Source: Nocardioides speluncae
Lineage (GTDB): Bacteria; Actinomycetota; Actinomycetes; Propionibacteriales; Nocardioidaceae
Direction: 5' to 3'
Assembly: GCF_003121585.1 (NCBI RefSeq)
Contig: NZ_QEOO01000011.1
Coordinates: 62,001 to 126,000 of the forward strand
DNA length: 64,000 nucleotides
The notes beneath the pieces were generated by a model. It was not told the origin of the DNA, ran no database searches, and saw only the letters and a program-made list of their open reading frames with translations. How positions within the stretch are numbered: position 1 is the first letter of the stretch; each line of letters starts with the position of its first letter. Shown here piece after piece: positions 7,748 to 16,180 of this stretch. The position numbers and the translations under genes are program-made.

Positions 7748-7775
7748 TCAGGGTGCGTTGGCGTCCTGCTTCGCC
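7748..7775 (-). pseudogene. Remnant of the hsaF 3' end
   Basis: Read on the - strand, this short stretch encodes AKQDANAP followed by a stop, identical to the C-terminus of HsaF at 8487-8513. It directly follows the hairpin of the first secreted-protein gene, just as the true hsaF end follows the second. It marks a tandem duplication that carried the secreted gene plus the tail of hsaF. Confidence 0.7.
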
Positions 7776-7829
7776 GCTTCGCCGCCGATCCCGGCGACCA
7801 GACCCCGACCCGGTCACCGCTCTGCTCAG

Positions 7830-7871
7830 ACAGAAGTGCGACAGAACCGCGACAGGGGCTCCCCCTACCGT
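7830..7871 (+). promoter_or_regulatory. Promoter with three 11-bp-spaced ACAG repeats and a -10 box
   Basis: ACAG occurs at 7830, 7841 and 7852. A -10-like TACCGT (7866-7871) follows after 10 bp. It has the same geometry as the promoters at 2092 and 7170. Confidence 0.65.
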
Positions 7872-7918
7872 CGTCGGCGAGCGGCGCCCGGCCGTTCACC
7901 ACCACAGGGGGGTACTAC

Positions 7919-8428
7919 ATGAATCTCCGCAAACAGATCGTCACGATGGTCGCCGCACTCGGTCTGGTCGCAGTCGGGTCCGCCGTCTCGGTCTCGGCGA
8001 CTCCGTCTCCGGACGCTCGTGACCGGTTCGCTGCCGCATCGGGAACTGACGGCGCGGTCCTCCGCGTCGCCTCGGTGACGCCGCGCACCACCAAGCAGAC
8101 CCAGCTCGCCGCCTCCTCGCCGAGCATCTCACCGGCTCCACTGGAGAACTTCCACCTGCCTTCAGGCGGCGGCTACCTCTGCTTCTACGGCGAGCTGTGC
8201 CTTGAGGTCTGGGACCCGACCGTCGGAAAGGTCGAGGTGTTCATCCTCTACCGCTGCAACCGCTACTGGCTGTCGCACTTCAAAGACCACCGGTGGGGCG
8301 TGAACAACCAGACCACCGGAACCGTCGCCCGCTACTACGGCCAGGACGGCAGACAGCTCTTCGACTCGACGGCCTACGACAGGCGGTACGTCTACTGGAC
8401 CCCCGTCTGGTCGGTCCGCAACTGCTGA
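7919..8428 (+). CDS. Small secreted protein, paralogue of the 7259 gene
   Basis: This 169-residue preprotein starts MNLRKQIVTM and has a signal peptide ending near SVSATP. A low-complexity Ser/Thr/Ala-rich linker leads to a C-terminal domain (about residues 75-169) with GYLCFYGELCLEVW, VNNQTTGTVARYYG and a terminal VRNC. It resembles the 7259 product in overall plan, including NNQT and the final Cys, but is quite diverged. The function is unknown; an I36-like or crystallin-like fold is a guess. GGGGGGTA precedes the ATG. It shares the three-repeat promoter and is followed by a strong hairpin before the convergent hsaF. Confidence 0.68.
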   Translation: MNLRKQIVTMVAALGLVAVGSAVSVSATPSPDARDRFAAASGTDGAVLRVASVTPRTTKQTQLAASSPSISPAPLENFHLPSGGGYLCFYGELCLEVWDPTVGKVEVFILYRCNRYWLSHFKDHRWGVNNQTTGTVARYYGQDGRQLFDSTAYDRRYVYWTPVWSVRNC

Positions 8429-8444
8429 GACCTGCGGATGTACG

Positions 8445-8481
8445 ACGGCCGCGCTGGGTCCCTCAGTCCCGGCGCGGCCGT
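8445..8481. terminator. Bidirectional hairpin between secreted gene and hsaF
   Basis: ACGGCCGCGCTGGG pairs with CCCGGCGCGGCCGT (one G-T pair) around a 9-base loop. It sits between two convergent stops (8428 and 8487), so it can serve both strands. Confidence 0.65.
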
Positions 8482-8486
8482 CGGGC

Positions 8487-9548
8487 TCATGGTGCGTTCG
8501 CGTCCTGCTTCGCCTTCAGCAGCAGCGCGATGTCGATCAGCTGGTCCTCCTGGCCGCCGATCAGCTTGCGGCGGCCGGCCTCGAGCAGGATCTGGGCGCC
8601 CGAGACGCCGTAGCGCTCGGCCGCGTTGCCGGCGTGCTTGAGGAATGAGCTGTAGACGCCGGCGTACCCCATCATCAGCGTCATCCGGTCCAGCTGGCAC
8701 TCCTCGGGCATGGCCGGACGGATCACGTCCTCGGAGGCGTCGACGATGGTGAGGAAGTCGATGCCGGTCTTCCAGCCAAGCTTGTCGCAGACTCCGACGA
8801 ACGCCTCCAGCGGCGTGTTGCCGGCACCGGCACCGAAGCGGCGTACCGAGCCGTCGATCTGGGTGGCGCCGGCCCGGGCAGCGATCACGGTGTTGGCGAC
8901 GCCGAGGCCGAGGTTCTCGTGGCCGTGGAAGCCGACCGTGGCCTCCGCACCGATCTCGGCGACCAGCGCGGCGACCCGGTCGCCGGTCTGCTCCATCACC
9001 AGCGCGCCCGCCGAGTCCACGACGTACACGCACTGGCAGCCGGCGTCGACCATGATCCGGGCCTGCTTGGCCAGCACCTCCGGCGGCTGGGTGTGGCTCA
9101 TCATCAGGAAGCCGACGGTCTCCAGGCCGAGCTCACGCGCCAGCGTGAAGTGCTGGACCGAGGTGTCGGCCTCGGTGCAGTGGGTCGCGATCCGGCAGAT
9201 CTCGCCGCCGTTGCCCTGCGCGGCGCGGATGTCGTCCTTGGTGCCGACGCCCGGCAGCATCAGGAACGCGATCCGGGCCCGCTGCGCGGTCTCGGCCGCG
9301 AGCTTGATCAGCTCCTGCTCGGGTGTCTTGGAGAAGCCGTAGTTGAACGACGAGCCGCCGAGCCCGTCGCCATGGGTGACTTCGATGACGGGTACGCCGG
9401 ACGCGTCCAGCGCCGCCACGATGTCGTGCACCTCCTGCGCGGTGAACTGGTGCCGCTTGTGGTGCGAGCCGTCGCGCAGGCAAGTGTCGGTGAGCCGGAG
9501 ATCCAGGTCGTCGGACCAGGTACGGGTCAGCGTGTCGCGGTCGCTCAT
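8487..9548 (-). CDS. hsaF: 4-hydroxy-2-oxovalerate-type aldolase HsaF
   Basis: This is a pyruvate aldolase of the DRE-TIM/BphI family. It cleaves 4-hydroxy-2-oxoacids from the steroid ring fragment into pyruvate and an aldehyde that is channelled to HsaG. The N-terminal [18 protein letters not shown] carries the metal and proton-transfer residues, and [14 protein letters not shown] carries the metal-binding His pair. Length (353 residues) is normal. It overlaps hsaG by four bases (ATGA), and the order hsaE-hsaG-hsaF matches other actinobacterial steroid clusters. A fragment of its 3' end is duplicated at 7748. Confidence 0.94.
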   Translation of the reverse strand: MSDRDTLTRTWSDDLDLRLTDTCLRDGSHHKRHQFTAQEVHDIVAALDASGVPVIEVTHGDGLGGSSFNYGFSKTPEQELIKLAAETAQRARIAFLMLPGVGTKDDIRAAQGNGGEICRIATHCTEADTSVQHFTLARELGLETVGFLMMSHTQPPEVLAKQARIMVDAGCQCVYVVDSAGALVMEQTGDRVAALVAEIGAEATVGFHGHENLGLGVANTVIAARAGATQIDGSVRRFGAGAGNTPLEAFVGVCDKLGWKTGIDFLTIVDASEDVIRPAMPEECQLDRMTLMMGYAGVYSSFLKHAGNAAERYGVSGAQILLEAGRRKLIGGQEDQLIDIALLLKAKQDANAP

Positions 9549-10444
9549 GCGGTGCCTCCGGGGGTCTGGACCAAGAGCTCGCCTACCTGGGCGGCCGCGG
9601 CGGTCATGATGTCGAGATTGCCGGCGTACGGCGGCAGGTAGTCGCCCGCGCCCTCGACCTCGACGAAGATCGACACCTTCGTCTGGCCGAGCGTGGCCGG
9701 CGACGGGTCGTCGACCTGGGGCTCCTGCAGCAGCCGGTACCCGGGGACGTACGCCTGCACGGCCCGCTCCATCTCCAACACCGAGGCGACGATCGCGTCG
9801 CGGTCGGCGTCGGGCGGGACCGCGCAGAAGATCGTGTCGCGCATGATCATCGGCGGCTCGGCAGGGTTCAGGATGATGATCGCCTTGCCCCGCTCGGCTC
9901 CCCCGATCGCCTCGACGCCGGCGGCGGTGGTGCGGGTGAACTCGTCGATGTTGGCGCGGGTGCCGGGACCGGCCGAGCGCGACGACACCGAGGCCACGAT
10001 CTCGGCGTACGACACCGTCGCGGCGCGGGAGACTGCCGCGACCATCGGGATCGTGGCCTGGCCGCCGCAGGTCACCATGTTCACGTTGTCGGCGGCCAGA
10101 TGTGCCGAGCCGTTGACCGGTGGGATCACGCCCGGGCCAACGGCCGCCGGGGTCAGGTCGACCGCGCGGATGCCCGCCTCGCGGTAGCGCGGCGCGTACT
10201 CGCGGTGCACGTAGGCGCTGGTGGCCTCGAAGATCAGGTCCGGCAGCTCGTCCTGCTTGAGCAGCCAGTCGACGCCTTCGTGGGACGCCTCCAGTCCCTG
10301 CTCCCGCGCGAGCGTGAGGCCCTCGCTGGCCGGGTCGACGCCGACCATCCAGCGTGGCTCGATATGGGCCGAGCGGAGCAGCTTGTACATCAGGTCGGTG
10401 CCGATGTTTCCCGGCCCGACGATGGCTGCGGTCGCTTTAGTCAT
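9545..10444 (-). CDS. hsaG: Acylating aldehyde dehydrogenase HsaG
   Basis: This is a CoA-dependent acetaldehyde/propionaldehyde dehydrogenase of the BphJ family and the partner of HsaF in a channelling complex. The 299-residue protein has an N-terminal Rossmann motif ([17 protein letters not shown]) and the catalytic Cys in [15 protein letters not shown]. It starts one base after the hsaE stop and overlaps hsaF, so all three are co-translated. It is controlled through the KstR site upstream of hsaE. Confidence 0.94.
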   Translation of the reverse strand: MTKATAAIVGPGNIGTDLMYKLLRSAHIEPRWMVGVDPASEGLTLAREQGLEASHEGVDWLLKQDELPDLIFEATSAYVHREYAPRYREAGIRAVDLTPAAVGPGVIPPVNGSAHLAADNVNMVTCGGQATIPMVAAVSRAATVSYAEIVASVSSRSAGPGTRANIDEFTRTTAAGVEAIGGAERGKAIIILNPAEPPMIMRDTIFCAVPPDADRDAIVASVLEMERAVQAYVPGYRLLQEPQVDDPSPATLGQTKVSIFVEVEGAGDYLPPYAGNLDIMTAAAAQVGELLVQTPGGTA

Positions 10445-10445
10445 C

Positions 10446-11234
10446 TCACTCCTCGAAGCTCAGGCGGACGCTGCCGAGACCGTCCAGGACGGCCTCGAAG
10501 TCGTCGCCAGGGTGTACGTCGATCGCGCGGTGCACGCTGCCGGGCATGATCACGTGGCCGGCCACCAGGCTCACGCCGAATCCGGCCACCTTGCGGGCCA
10601 GCCAGGCGACCGCCACCACCGGGTCGCCGAGCACCGCGTCGGAGCGGCCGGCCGCGACCTCCTCGCCGCCGCGGTGGAGCCGAGCCTCGATGCCGCGCAG
10701 GTCGATGTCGGCCGGCTTGACCCGGTCCTGGCCGAGCACGAAGCCGGCCGACGATGCGTTGTCGGCGATGGTGTCGCCGATCTTGATGTTCCAGTTGTCG
10801 ATCCGGGAGTCGATCAGCTCGATCGAGGGCGCGATGTACTCGGTTGCGGCCAGGACGTCGGCCTCGGTGCACTCGGCGCCCGGCAGCGTCGCACCGAGCA
10901 CGAACGCCACCTCGACCTCGACCCGCGGCATGCAGTAGCGGCCGGCGCTGACCGGGGTGTCCTCGGCGAGCGCCATGTCCGAGAGCAGGTGACCGTAGTC
11001 GGGCTCGTCGACGCCCATCATGTCCTGCATCGCCTTCGACGACAGGCCGACCTTGTGACCAAGCACGGTCGCGCCGGCAGCGAGCCGCCGGCGGATGTTG
11101 ATCAGCTGGATCTCGTAGGCGTCGACCACGTCCAGGTTGGGGTAGGTCTCCCGCAGTGGTGGCACTGGCGAGCGGGTGCGTTCGGCCTCGGCGAGGGTGT
11201 CGGCAACCTCACGTCGTACGTCGTCGGAGAGCAT
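10446..11234 (-). CDS. hsaE: 2-hydroxypentadienoate-type hydratase HsaE
   Basis: This is a hydratase of the fumarylacetoacetase-like BphH family, adding water to the 2-hydroxyhexa-2,4-dienoate released from steroid rings A/B. The 262-residue length is typical, and motifs such as [23 protein letters not shown] (metal-binding Glu residues) and ASSAGFVLG are present. It is the first gene of hsaEGF. Only 35 bp separate its start from the divergent kstD start, and a KstR-type operator fills that gap. Confidence 0.93.
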   Translation of the reverse strand: MLSDDVRREVADTLAEAERTRSPVPPLRETYPNLDVVDAYEIQLINIRRRLAAGATVLGHKVGLSSKAMQDMMGVDEPDYGHLLSDMALAEDTPVSAGRYCMPRVEVEVAFVLGATLPGAECTEADVLAATEYIAPSIELIDSRIDNWNIKIGDTIADNASSAGFVLGQDRVKPADIDLRGIEARLHRGGEEVAAGRSDAVLGDPVVAVAWLARKVAGFGVSLVAGHVIMPGSVHRAIDVHPGDDFEAVLDGLGSVRLSFEE

Positions 11235-11245
11235 GGCCGCCAGTG

Positions 11246-11259
11246 TAGAACCTGTTACA
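11246..11259. promoter_or_regulatory. KstR-type operator between hsaE and kstD
   Basis: TAGAACCTGTTACA is a KstR-like half-perfect palindrome inside the 35-bp gap between divergent start codons. It overlaps a -10-like TACAGT (11256-11261) for kstD, so binding would block both genes. Confidence 0.75.
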
Positions 11260-11269
11260 GTTTCTGGCC

Positions 11270-12931
11270 ATGAGGGACTCCTACGACGTGGTCGTCGTCG
11301 GCGCCGGTGGCGCCGGGATGGCGGCCGCTCTGGCGGCTGCCAAGCGCGGCCTGGACACCGTCGTGATCGAGAAGAGCGGCTACTTCGGCGGCTCGACCGC
11401 GCGCTCGGGTGGCGGGGTGTGGATCCCCGGCAACTACGCCCTGGCGGCTGCCGGACAGGCCGACCCGGCCGAGGAGTCCAAGCGCTACCTCGACTCGATC
11501 GTCGGCGACGTGGTGCCGAAGCTACGCCGGGACACCTTCATCGACCGCGGCCCGGAGGTCATGGAGTTCATCCGGGACCACACCCCGGTGCGGTTCCAGT
11601 GGGTGCCGGAGTACGCCGACTACCACCCCGAGGCGCCCGGCGGGCGGGCCCGGGGCCGGAGCGTCGAGCCGGTGCCGATGGACGCCCGCTTCCTCGGCGA
11701 GGAGCTGCAGCACCTGCACCCGCCGTACACGAAGGCGCCCGCCAACCTGATCGTCACGCAGGCCGACTACCGCAAGCTGCACCTCGGCTTCCGCACGTTC
11801 CGTGGGCCACTGGTGATGTTGAAGGTCGGGGTGCTGCGGCTGCTGCACATGGTGCTCGGCCGCAAGATGTACGCGATGGGCAACGCCCTTTGCATCGGGC
11901 TCCGGCAGGGGCTGGTCGACGCGGGCGTCCCGGTCCGCTACGACACCGAGCTGACCGAGCTGCTGGTCGAGGACGACCGAGTGACCGGCGTACGAGTGCG
12001 GCACGACGGTGAGGAGAGCGTGATCCACGCCCGCCACGGCGTGATCCTGGGCAGCGGTGGCTTCGAGAAGAACACCGAGCTGCGCGAGAAGTACCTCCCG
12101 ACGCCGACCTCAGCGGAGTGGAGCACCGCCGCGCCTGCCAACACCGGCGGCGGCATCCTGGCGGGCGTGGCCGCCGGGGCCTCGGTGGACCTGATGGAGG
12201 AGGCCTGGTGGGGGCCGACCATCCCGCTCCCCCGCGGTCCGTGGTTCTGCCTGTCCGAGCGCAACCTGCCGGGCGCGATCATGGTCAACGGCGCCGGCGA
12301 GCGGTTCATGAACGAGGCGCTGCCATACGTCGAGGCGACGCACGCGATCTACGACGGCGAGGCCACCGGGGTCTCGCACGTGCCGTGCTGGATGGTCTTC
12401 GACCAGCGCTACCGCAACCGATATCTGTTCGCCGGTCTCGGTGGCCGGCAGCCCTTCCCCAAGTCATGGCTCGCCAGCGGCGTGATCGTGAAGGCGTCCA
12501 CACTCGAGTCGCTGGCCGAGCGGATCGACGTACCCGCCGACCGGCTGAGGGCCACCACCGAGCGGTTCAACGGCTTCGCGGCGAGCGGTGTCGACGAGGA
12601 CTTCCACCGCGGCGAGAGCGCCTATGACAAGTACTACTCCGACCGGACGGTGAAGCCGAACCCGTCGCTGCACGCGATCGACCAGGCACCCTTCTACGCC
12701 GCCAAGATCGTGCCCGGCGACCTCGGCACCAAGGGCGGCCTGGTCACCGACGAGCGCGCCCGGGTGCTGCGGGCGGACGGCTCGGCGATCCCCGGCCTGT
12801 ACGCCGCGGGCAACGCCTCCGCCGCGGTGATGGGCCGCACCTACGCCGGCCCCGGCGCCACCATCGGCCCCGCCATGGTCTTCGGCTACCTCGCAGCGGA
12901 AGACATCGCAAGCAACTCCCAGGAGAGCTGA
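11270..12931 (+). CDS. kstD: 3-ketosteroid delta1-dehydrogenase KstD
   Basis: This FAD enzyme introduces the C1-C2 double bond into 3-ketosteroid ring A, a step needed for ring opening. The 553-residue product begins with the dinucleotide fold VVVVGAGGAGMAAALAAA. It carries the active-site segment PFYAAKIVPGDLGTKGGL near residue 470, whose Tyr and Gly correspond to the catalytic pair known in Rhodococcus KstD1. The C-terminal FAD contact is YAAGNASAAVMG followed by GPGATIGPAMVFGY. Its promoter is in the short gap shared with hsaE, and with so little room the mRNA is probably leaderless. hsd4B follows two bases after its stop. Confidence 0.94.
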   Translation: MRDSYDVVVVGAGGAGMAAALAAAKRGLDTVVIEKSGYFGGSTARSGGGVWIPGNYALAAAGQADPAEESKRYLDSIVGDVVPKLRRDTFIDRGPEVMEFIRDHTPVRFQWVPEYADYHPEAPGGRARGRSVEPVPMDARFLGEELQHLHPPYTKAPANLIVTQADYRKLHLGFRTFRGPLVMLKVGVLRLLHMVLGRKMYAMGNALCIGLRQGLVDAGVPVRYDTELTELLVEDDRVTGVRVRHDGEESVIHARHGVILGSGGFEKNTELREKYLPTPTSAEWSTAAPANTGGGILAGVAAGASVDLMEEAWWGPTIPLPRGPWFCLSERNLPGAIMVNGAGERFMNEALPYVEATHAIYDGEATGVSHVPCWMVFDQRYRNRYLFAGLGGRQPFPKSWLASGVIVKASTLESLAERIDVPADRLRATTERFNGFAASGVDEDFHRGESAYDKYYSDRTVKPNPSLHAIDQAPFYAAKIVPGDLGTKGGLVTDERARVLRADGSAIPGLYAAGNASAAVMGRTYAGPGATIGPAMVFGYLAAEDIASNSQES

Positions 12932-12933
12932 TC

Positions 12934-13839
12934 GTGCCCATCGACCCGTCCGTCGCCGTCGGCGCCGAGCTCGCACCCCGCACCTTCCGATGGACCGCCG
13001 ACAACGTGCTGCTCTACCACCTGGCGATCGGCGCCGGGTCCCGCCCGGGCGACAACGTCGACGCGGCGGCACTGCGCTACACGCTGGACGACGACGGCCT
13101 GCAGGTGCTGCCGTCCTTCGCCGTGGTGGCGCCCACCTTCTTCGAGACCGACGCGCCGCGGCTGGACCTGCCCGGCTGCGACATCGACCTGCAGAGCGTG
13201 CTGCACGGATCGCAGGGCGTCGAGGTTCACCGTCCACTGCCGACCTCCGGCTCCGCGACGCTGAACATCCGGATCACCGACGTGTGGGACAAGGGCAAGG
13301 CCGCCGTCATCGTCCAGGAGGGCAACGCGTACGACGACGCCTCGGGCGAGCTGCTGTGGACGGTCCGGTCCTCGATCTTCGTCCGCGGCGAGGGTGGCTT
13401 CGGCGGTGAGCGGGGGCCGTCCGCGAAGGCCGAGCTCCCCGACCGCCCGGCCGACGCGTCGACGTCGTACACCGTGACCCCGCAGCAGGCGCTGCTCTAC
13501 CGACTCTGCGGCGACCGCAACCCGCTGCACGCCGACCCAGCTTTCGCGAAGGGCGCCGGCTTCCCGGCCCCGATCCTGCACGGCCTGTGCTCGTACGGCA
13601 TCGTGCTGCGCGAGGTGACCGACCTGATGCTCAACGGCGACGCGGCCCAGGTCGGCAGCTTCTCCGCCCGGTTCGCCGGCGTCGTCTTCCCCGGCGAGAC
13701 CATCGCGATCTCCACCTGGGACGAAGGCGACCACATCGCCATCACCGCCACCATCGCCTCCGACCACCCCGACCGCGACGGCGCCCCCGTCCTCGCCGAC
13801 TGCCTGCTGACGCGGGCGGCAGTTTCACTAGGTACCTAG
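12934..13839 (+). CDS. hsd4B: MaoC-type 2-enoyl-CoA hydratase (Hsd4B-like)
   Basis: This is a 301-residue double hot-dog R-specific enoyl-CoA hydratase, homologous in layout to M. tuberculosis Rv3538, acting in sterol side-chain beta-oxidation. The C-terminal hot dog contains RLCGDRNPLHADPAFAKGAGF with the catalytic Asp/His pair. The GTG start has AGGAGAG about eight bases upstream. The last residues, VSLGT, and the stop codon are supplied by a palindromic intergenic repeat, so the natural C-terminus may have been altered. Order kstD-hsd4B next to hsaEGF copies the Rv3534c-Rv3538 arrangement. Confidence 0.9.
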   Translation: MPIDPSVAVGAELAPRTFRWTADNVLLYHLAIGAGSRPGDNVDAAALRYTLDDDGLQVLPSFAVVAPTFFETDAPRLDLPGCDIDLQSVLHGSQGVEVHRPLPTSGSATLNIRITDVWDKGKAAVIVQEGNAYDDASGELLWTVRSSIFVRGEGGFGGERGPSAKAELPDRPADASTSYTVTPQQALLYRLCGDRNPLHADPAFAKGAGFPAPILHGLCSYGIVLREVTDLMLNGDAAQVGSFSARFAGVVFPGETIAISTWDEGDHIAITATIASDHPDRDGAPVLADCLLTRAAVSLGT

Positions 13840-13910
13840 TGAATTTGTCCCTCCCCGTCGGAAACTTCGCGTGGGGAAGGACGGTTTCGCTAGGTCCCTC
13901 GTGAAACTGC
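13820..13910. repeat. Dispersed palindromic repeat, copy 1
   Basis: Two palindromes, TTTCACTAGGTACCTAGTGA (exact, starting 13823) and a decayed second copy (13883-13908), flank a GC-rich inverted pair (GTCCCTCCCC with GGGGAAGGAC). Homologous copies are at 19949 and 51212. It sits between convergent genes and supplies the hsd4B stop codon. Confidence 0.85.
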
Positions 13911-13917
13911 CCCGCCC

Positions 13918-14574
13918 TCACGCCCCATCCAGGCCGATCGAGCGGCGGAAGGCGGGGACGCCGTCGACCTTGAGCTCGTGCTCGCCGCGGACCAGGTCCT
14001 CGGGGCTCAGCACCAGCTGCTGGTTGATCGCCACCTCGCCCTCACGCCGCTTCAGGCGGCGCAGGCCGTTCTGCCGATAGCCGACCTTCCGGCTGACCGC
14101 GAGCGAGGCCGGGTTGTCCTGGAAGGCGCCGGACGTGATCTCGACGGCGTCGAGATGGTCGAAGACGAACGCGCAGATCGCCTGGCGCATCGCCGTACCG
14201 ATACCGCGGCCCTGGTAGCGCTGCCCGAGCCAGGAGCCGGTCTCTCCGGTTCGCGTGACCAGGTAGTTGTTGGTGTCGAAGCCCTGCACGCCGACCAGGA
14301 CGCCGTCGTGCCAGACCCCGAGGTTCATCACCCAGGAGTCGGTCGAGAACTCGGCTCGGGTGCGCCAGTGGTACTGCAGGAAGTTCCGCGCCAGCTCGCC
14401 CTTCGGCGCCTGCGTCCACGGAAAGAAGAACGGCATCTCATCCGGATCGTGGATCCCGTCCTCCACCAACCCGGCGAGTGTGACCAGATCCTCATCCAGC
14501 ATCCCGCGCAGCTCCAGCGGGCCTGCCTGCACACGCAGGCTGAGCAGTGGAAACAGGTCCCCGACGGTCGTCAT
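13918..14574 (-). CDS. GNAT/RimJ-like acetyltransferase
   Basis: This 218-residue protein of the GNAT superfamily, ribosomal-protein-acetyltransferase-like subgroup, has the acetyl-CoA loop GQRYQGRGIGTAMRQA and the typical helix-strand ending SGAFQDNPASLAVSRKVGYR. The substrate is unknown. It lies between two steroid operons but has no visible KstR site, so it is probably not part of the pathway. It converges on hsd4B with a palindromic repeat between them. Confidence 0.82.
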   Translation of the reverse strand: MTTVGDLFPLLSLRVQAGPLELRGMLDEDLVTLAGLVEDGIHDPDEMPFFFPWTQAPKGELARNFLQYHWRTRAEFSTDSWVMNLGVWHDGVLVGVQGFDTNNYLVTRTGETGSWLGQRYQGRGIGTAMRQAICAFVFDHLDAVEITSGAFQDNPASLAVSRKVGYRQNGLRRLKRREGEVAINQQLVLSPEDLVRGEHELKVDGVPAFRRSIGLDGA

Positions 14575-14630
14575 GGCGGCATTCTTCCGGCCGGCGCGAG
14601 CTGAGCCAACCGGATTCCGGGCGCGAGAGG

Positions 14631-15803
14631 TTAGGTGCGGCCGAGGATCAGGCCCGACGTGGGTACGCCGGTGCCAGCGGTCACCAGGACGTGCTCGGCA
14701 CCGGCGACCTGGTTGACCGACGTGCCGCGAACCTGGCGTACCGCCTCGGCGATGCCGTTCATGCCGTGCAGGTAGGCCTCGCCGAGCTGGCCTCCGTGGG
14801 TGTTCAGCGGCAGCCGCCCACCCAGCTCGATCGCGCCGTCGGCGATGAAGCCGGGCGCCTCGCCGCGGCCGCAGAAGCCGAGCTCCTCCAGCTGCATCAG
14901 GACGTACGGCGTGAAGTGGTCGTAGAGGACAGCGGTGTCGATGTCGTCGGACTCAAGGCCGGACTGCCGCCACAGCTCGCGGCCGACCACGCCGATCTCG
15001 GGGATGCCGAGGTCGTCGCGGTAGTACGACGTCATCACAAACTGGTCCGGCGCACTCCCCTGCGCTGCCGCCACGATCGGTACGGCGCCGCCAGCAAGGT
15101 CGCGGGCCCGCTCGGTCGAGGTGACCACCAGCGCGACCGCGCCGTCGCTCTCCTGGCAGCAGTCCAGCAGCCGCAGCGGGTCGGCGATCATCCGGGACGC
15201 CTGGTGGTCCTCCAGCGTGATCGGCCGGCCGTAGAAGAAGGCGGCCGGGTTGGTCGACGCATGCAGCCGGTCGGCGACCGCGACCCGGCCGAAGTCGGCC
15301 GAGCTGGCGCCGTACTCGTGGCAGTAGCGGCGTGCCTGCATCGCCACCGTCGCGGCCGGTGTGGAGAGCCCGTGTGGGTAGGACCAGGAGTTGTCGAGGC
15401 CGTTGGTGTTGGCCTGCGCCGCCGCCCATGACTGCACCTGCCCGAACCGCTGGCCGGACCGCTCGTTGAAGCCGCGGTAGCAGACCACCACCTCGGCGAC
15501 GCCGGTGGCGACCGCCATCGCGGCCTGTAGGACGGTTGCGCACGCCGCGCCGCCGCCGTAGTTGATCCTGCTGAAGAAGCGCAGCTCGCCGATCCCGAGC
15601 TCGCGGGCCAGTGCGATCTCCGAGCTGGTGTCCATCGTGAACGTCACCAGCCCGTCCACCTCCGCCGGCGCCAGCCCGGCGTCGGCCAGCGCGGCCAGGA
15701 TCGCCTCGCAGGACAGCTGAAGCTCGGACCGGCCCGAGTCCTTCGAGAACTCGGTCGCCCCGATCCCGGCGATCGCCGCCGCACCGCTGAGCGCCGTACT
15801 CAT
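14631..15803 (-). CDS. ltp2: Thiolase-fold aldol lyase Ltp2
   Basis: This 390-residue member of the lipid-transfer-protein thiolase subfamily (Rv3540c type) acts with the DUF35 part of ChsH2 as a retro-aldolase. It releases propionyl-CoA and androstenedione-type ketone in the last side-chain step. Seen are the thiolase-like start AIAGIGATEFSKDSGRSE, RINYGGGAACATVLQAA, and the His-containing NTHGGQLGEAYLHGMNG near the end. It lacks the usual HGGxxA-Cys condensing set, as expected for this subfamily. Its start overlaps the chsH1 stop (ATGA); it is last in the WS/DGAT-chsH2-chsH1-ltp2 operon. Confidence 0.93.
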   Translation of the reverse strand: MSTALSGAAAIAGIGATEFSKDSGRSELQLSCEAILAALADAGLAPAEVDGLVTFTMDTSSEIALARELGIGELRFFSRINYGGGAACATVLQAAMAVATGVAEVVVCYRGFNERSGQRFGQVQSWAAAQANTNGLDNSWSYPHGLSTPAATVAMQARRYCHEYGASSADFGRVAVADRLHASTNPAAFFYGRPITLEDHQASRMIADPLRLLDCCQESDGAVALVVTSTERARDLAGGAVPIVAAAQGSAPDQFVMTSYYRDDLGIPEIGVVGRELWRQSGLESDDIDTAVLYDHFTPYVLMQLEELGFCGRGEAPGFIADGAIELGGRLPLNTHGGQLGEAYLHGMNGIAEAVRQVRGTSVNQVAGAEHVLVTAGTGVPTSGLILGRT

Positions 15804-16180
15804 GGCAGCACCACCCGGACCTGCGCGGTGACGTGGCTGCCGAGGGAGACGGTGCCGACCACATCAACGACGCTCACCCCGTCCTCGATGCCACTGACCG
15901 CGCCGGTGAACGTGAGCGTGTCGCCCGGGTACGCCGGAGCGCCGAGCCGCAGCGCGCAGGCCTTGATCACCGCCCGCGGGCCGGCCCAGTCGGTGACGTA
16001 GCGCTGCACCAGGCCCGTCGTGGTCAGGATGTTGAGGAAGATGTCCTTCGACCCGCGCTGCACGGCCAGGTCGCGGTCGTGGTGGACGTCCTGGAAGTCG
16101 CGGGTGGCGATCGCGGTCGAGACCACCAGCGTCGGCGTGATCGGCAGCGTCCACTCCGACAGCACCTGTGGGCCGGTCAT
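15800..16180 (-). CDS. chsH1: Side-chain enoyl-CoA hydratase small subunit ChsH1
   Basis: This 126-residue single hot-dog MaoC-like protein is the size expected for ChsH1 (Rv3541c). It pairs with the N-terminal half of ChsH2 to hydrate the C22 double bond of the steroid side-chain CoA ester. It contains IATRDFQDVHHDRDLAVQRGSKDIF, the hydratase active-site region with Asp/His. ATGA overlaps join it to both neighbours. Confidence 0.92.
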   Translation of the reverse strand: MTGPQVLSEWTLPITPTLVVSTAIATRDFQDVHHDRDLAVQRGSKDIFLNILTTTGLVQRYVTDWAGPRAVIKACALRLGAPAYPGDTLTFTGAVSGIEDGVSVVDVVGTVSLGSHVTAQVRVVLP

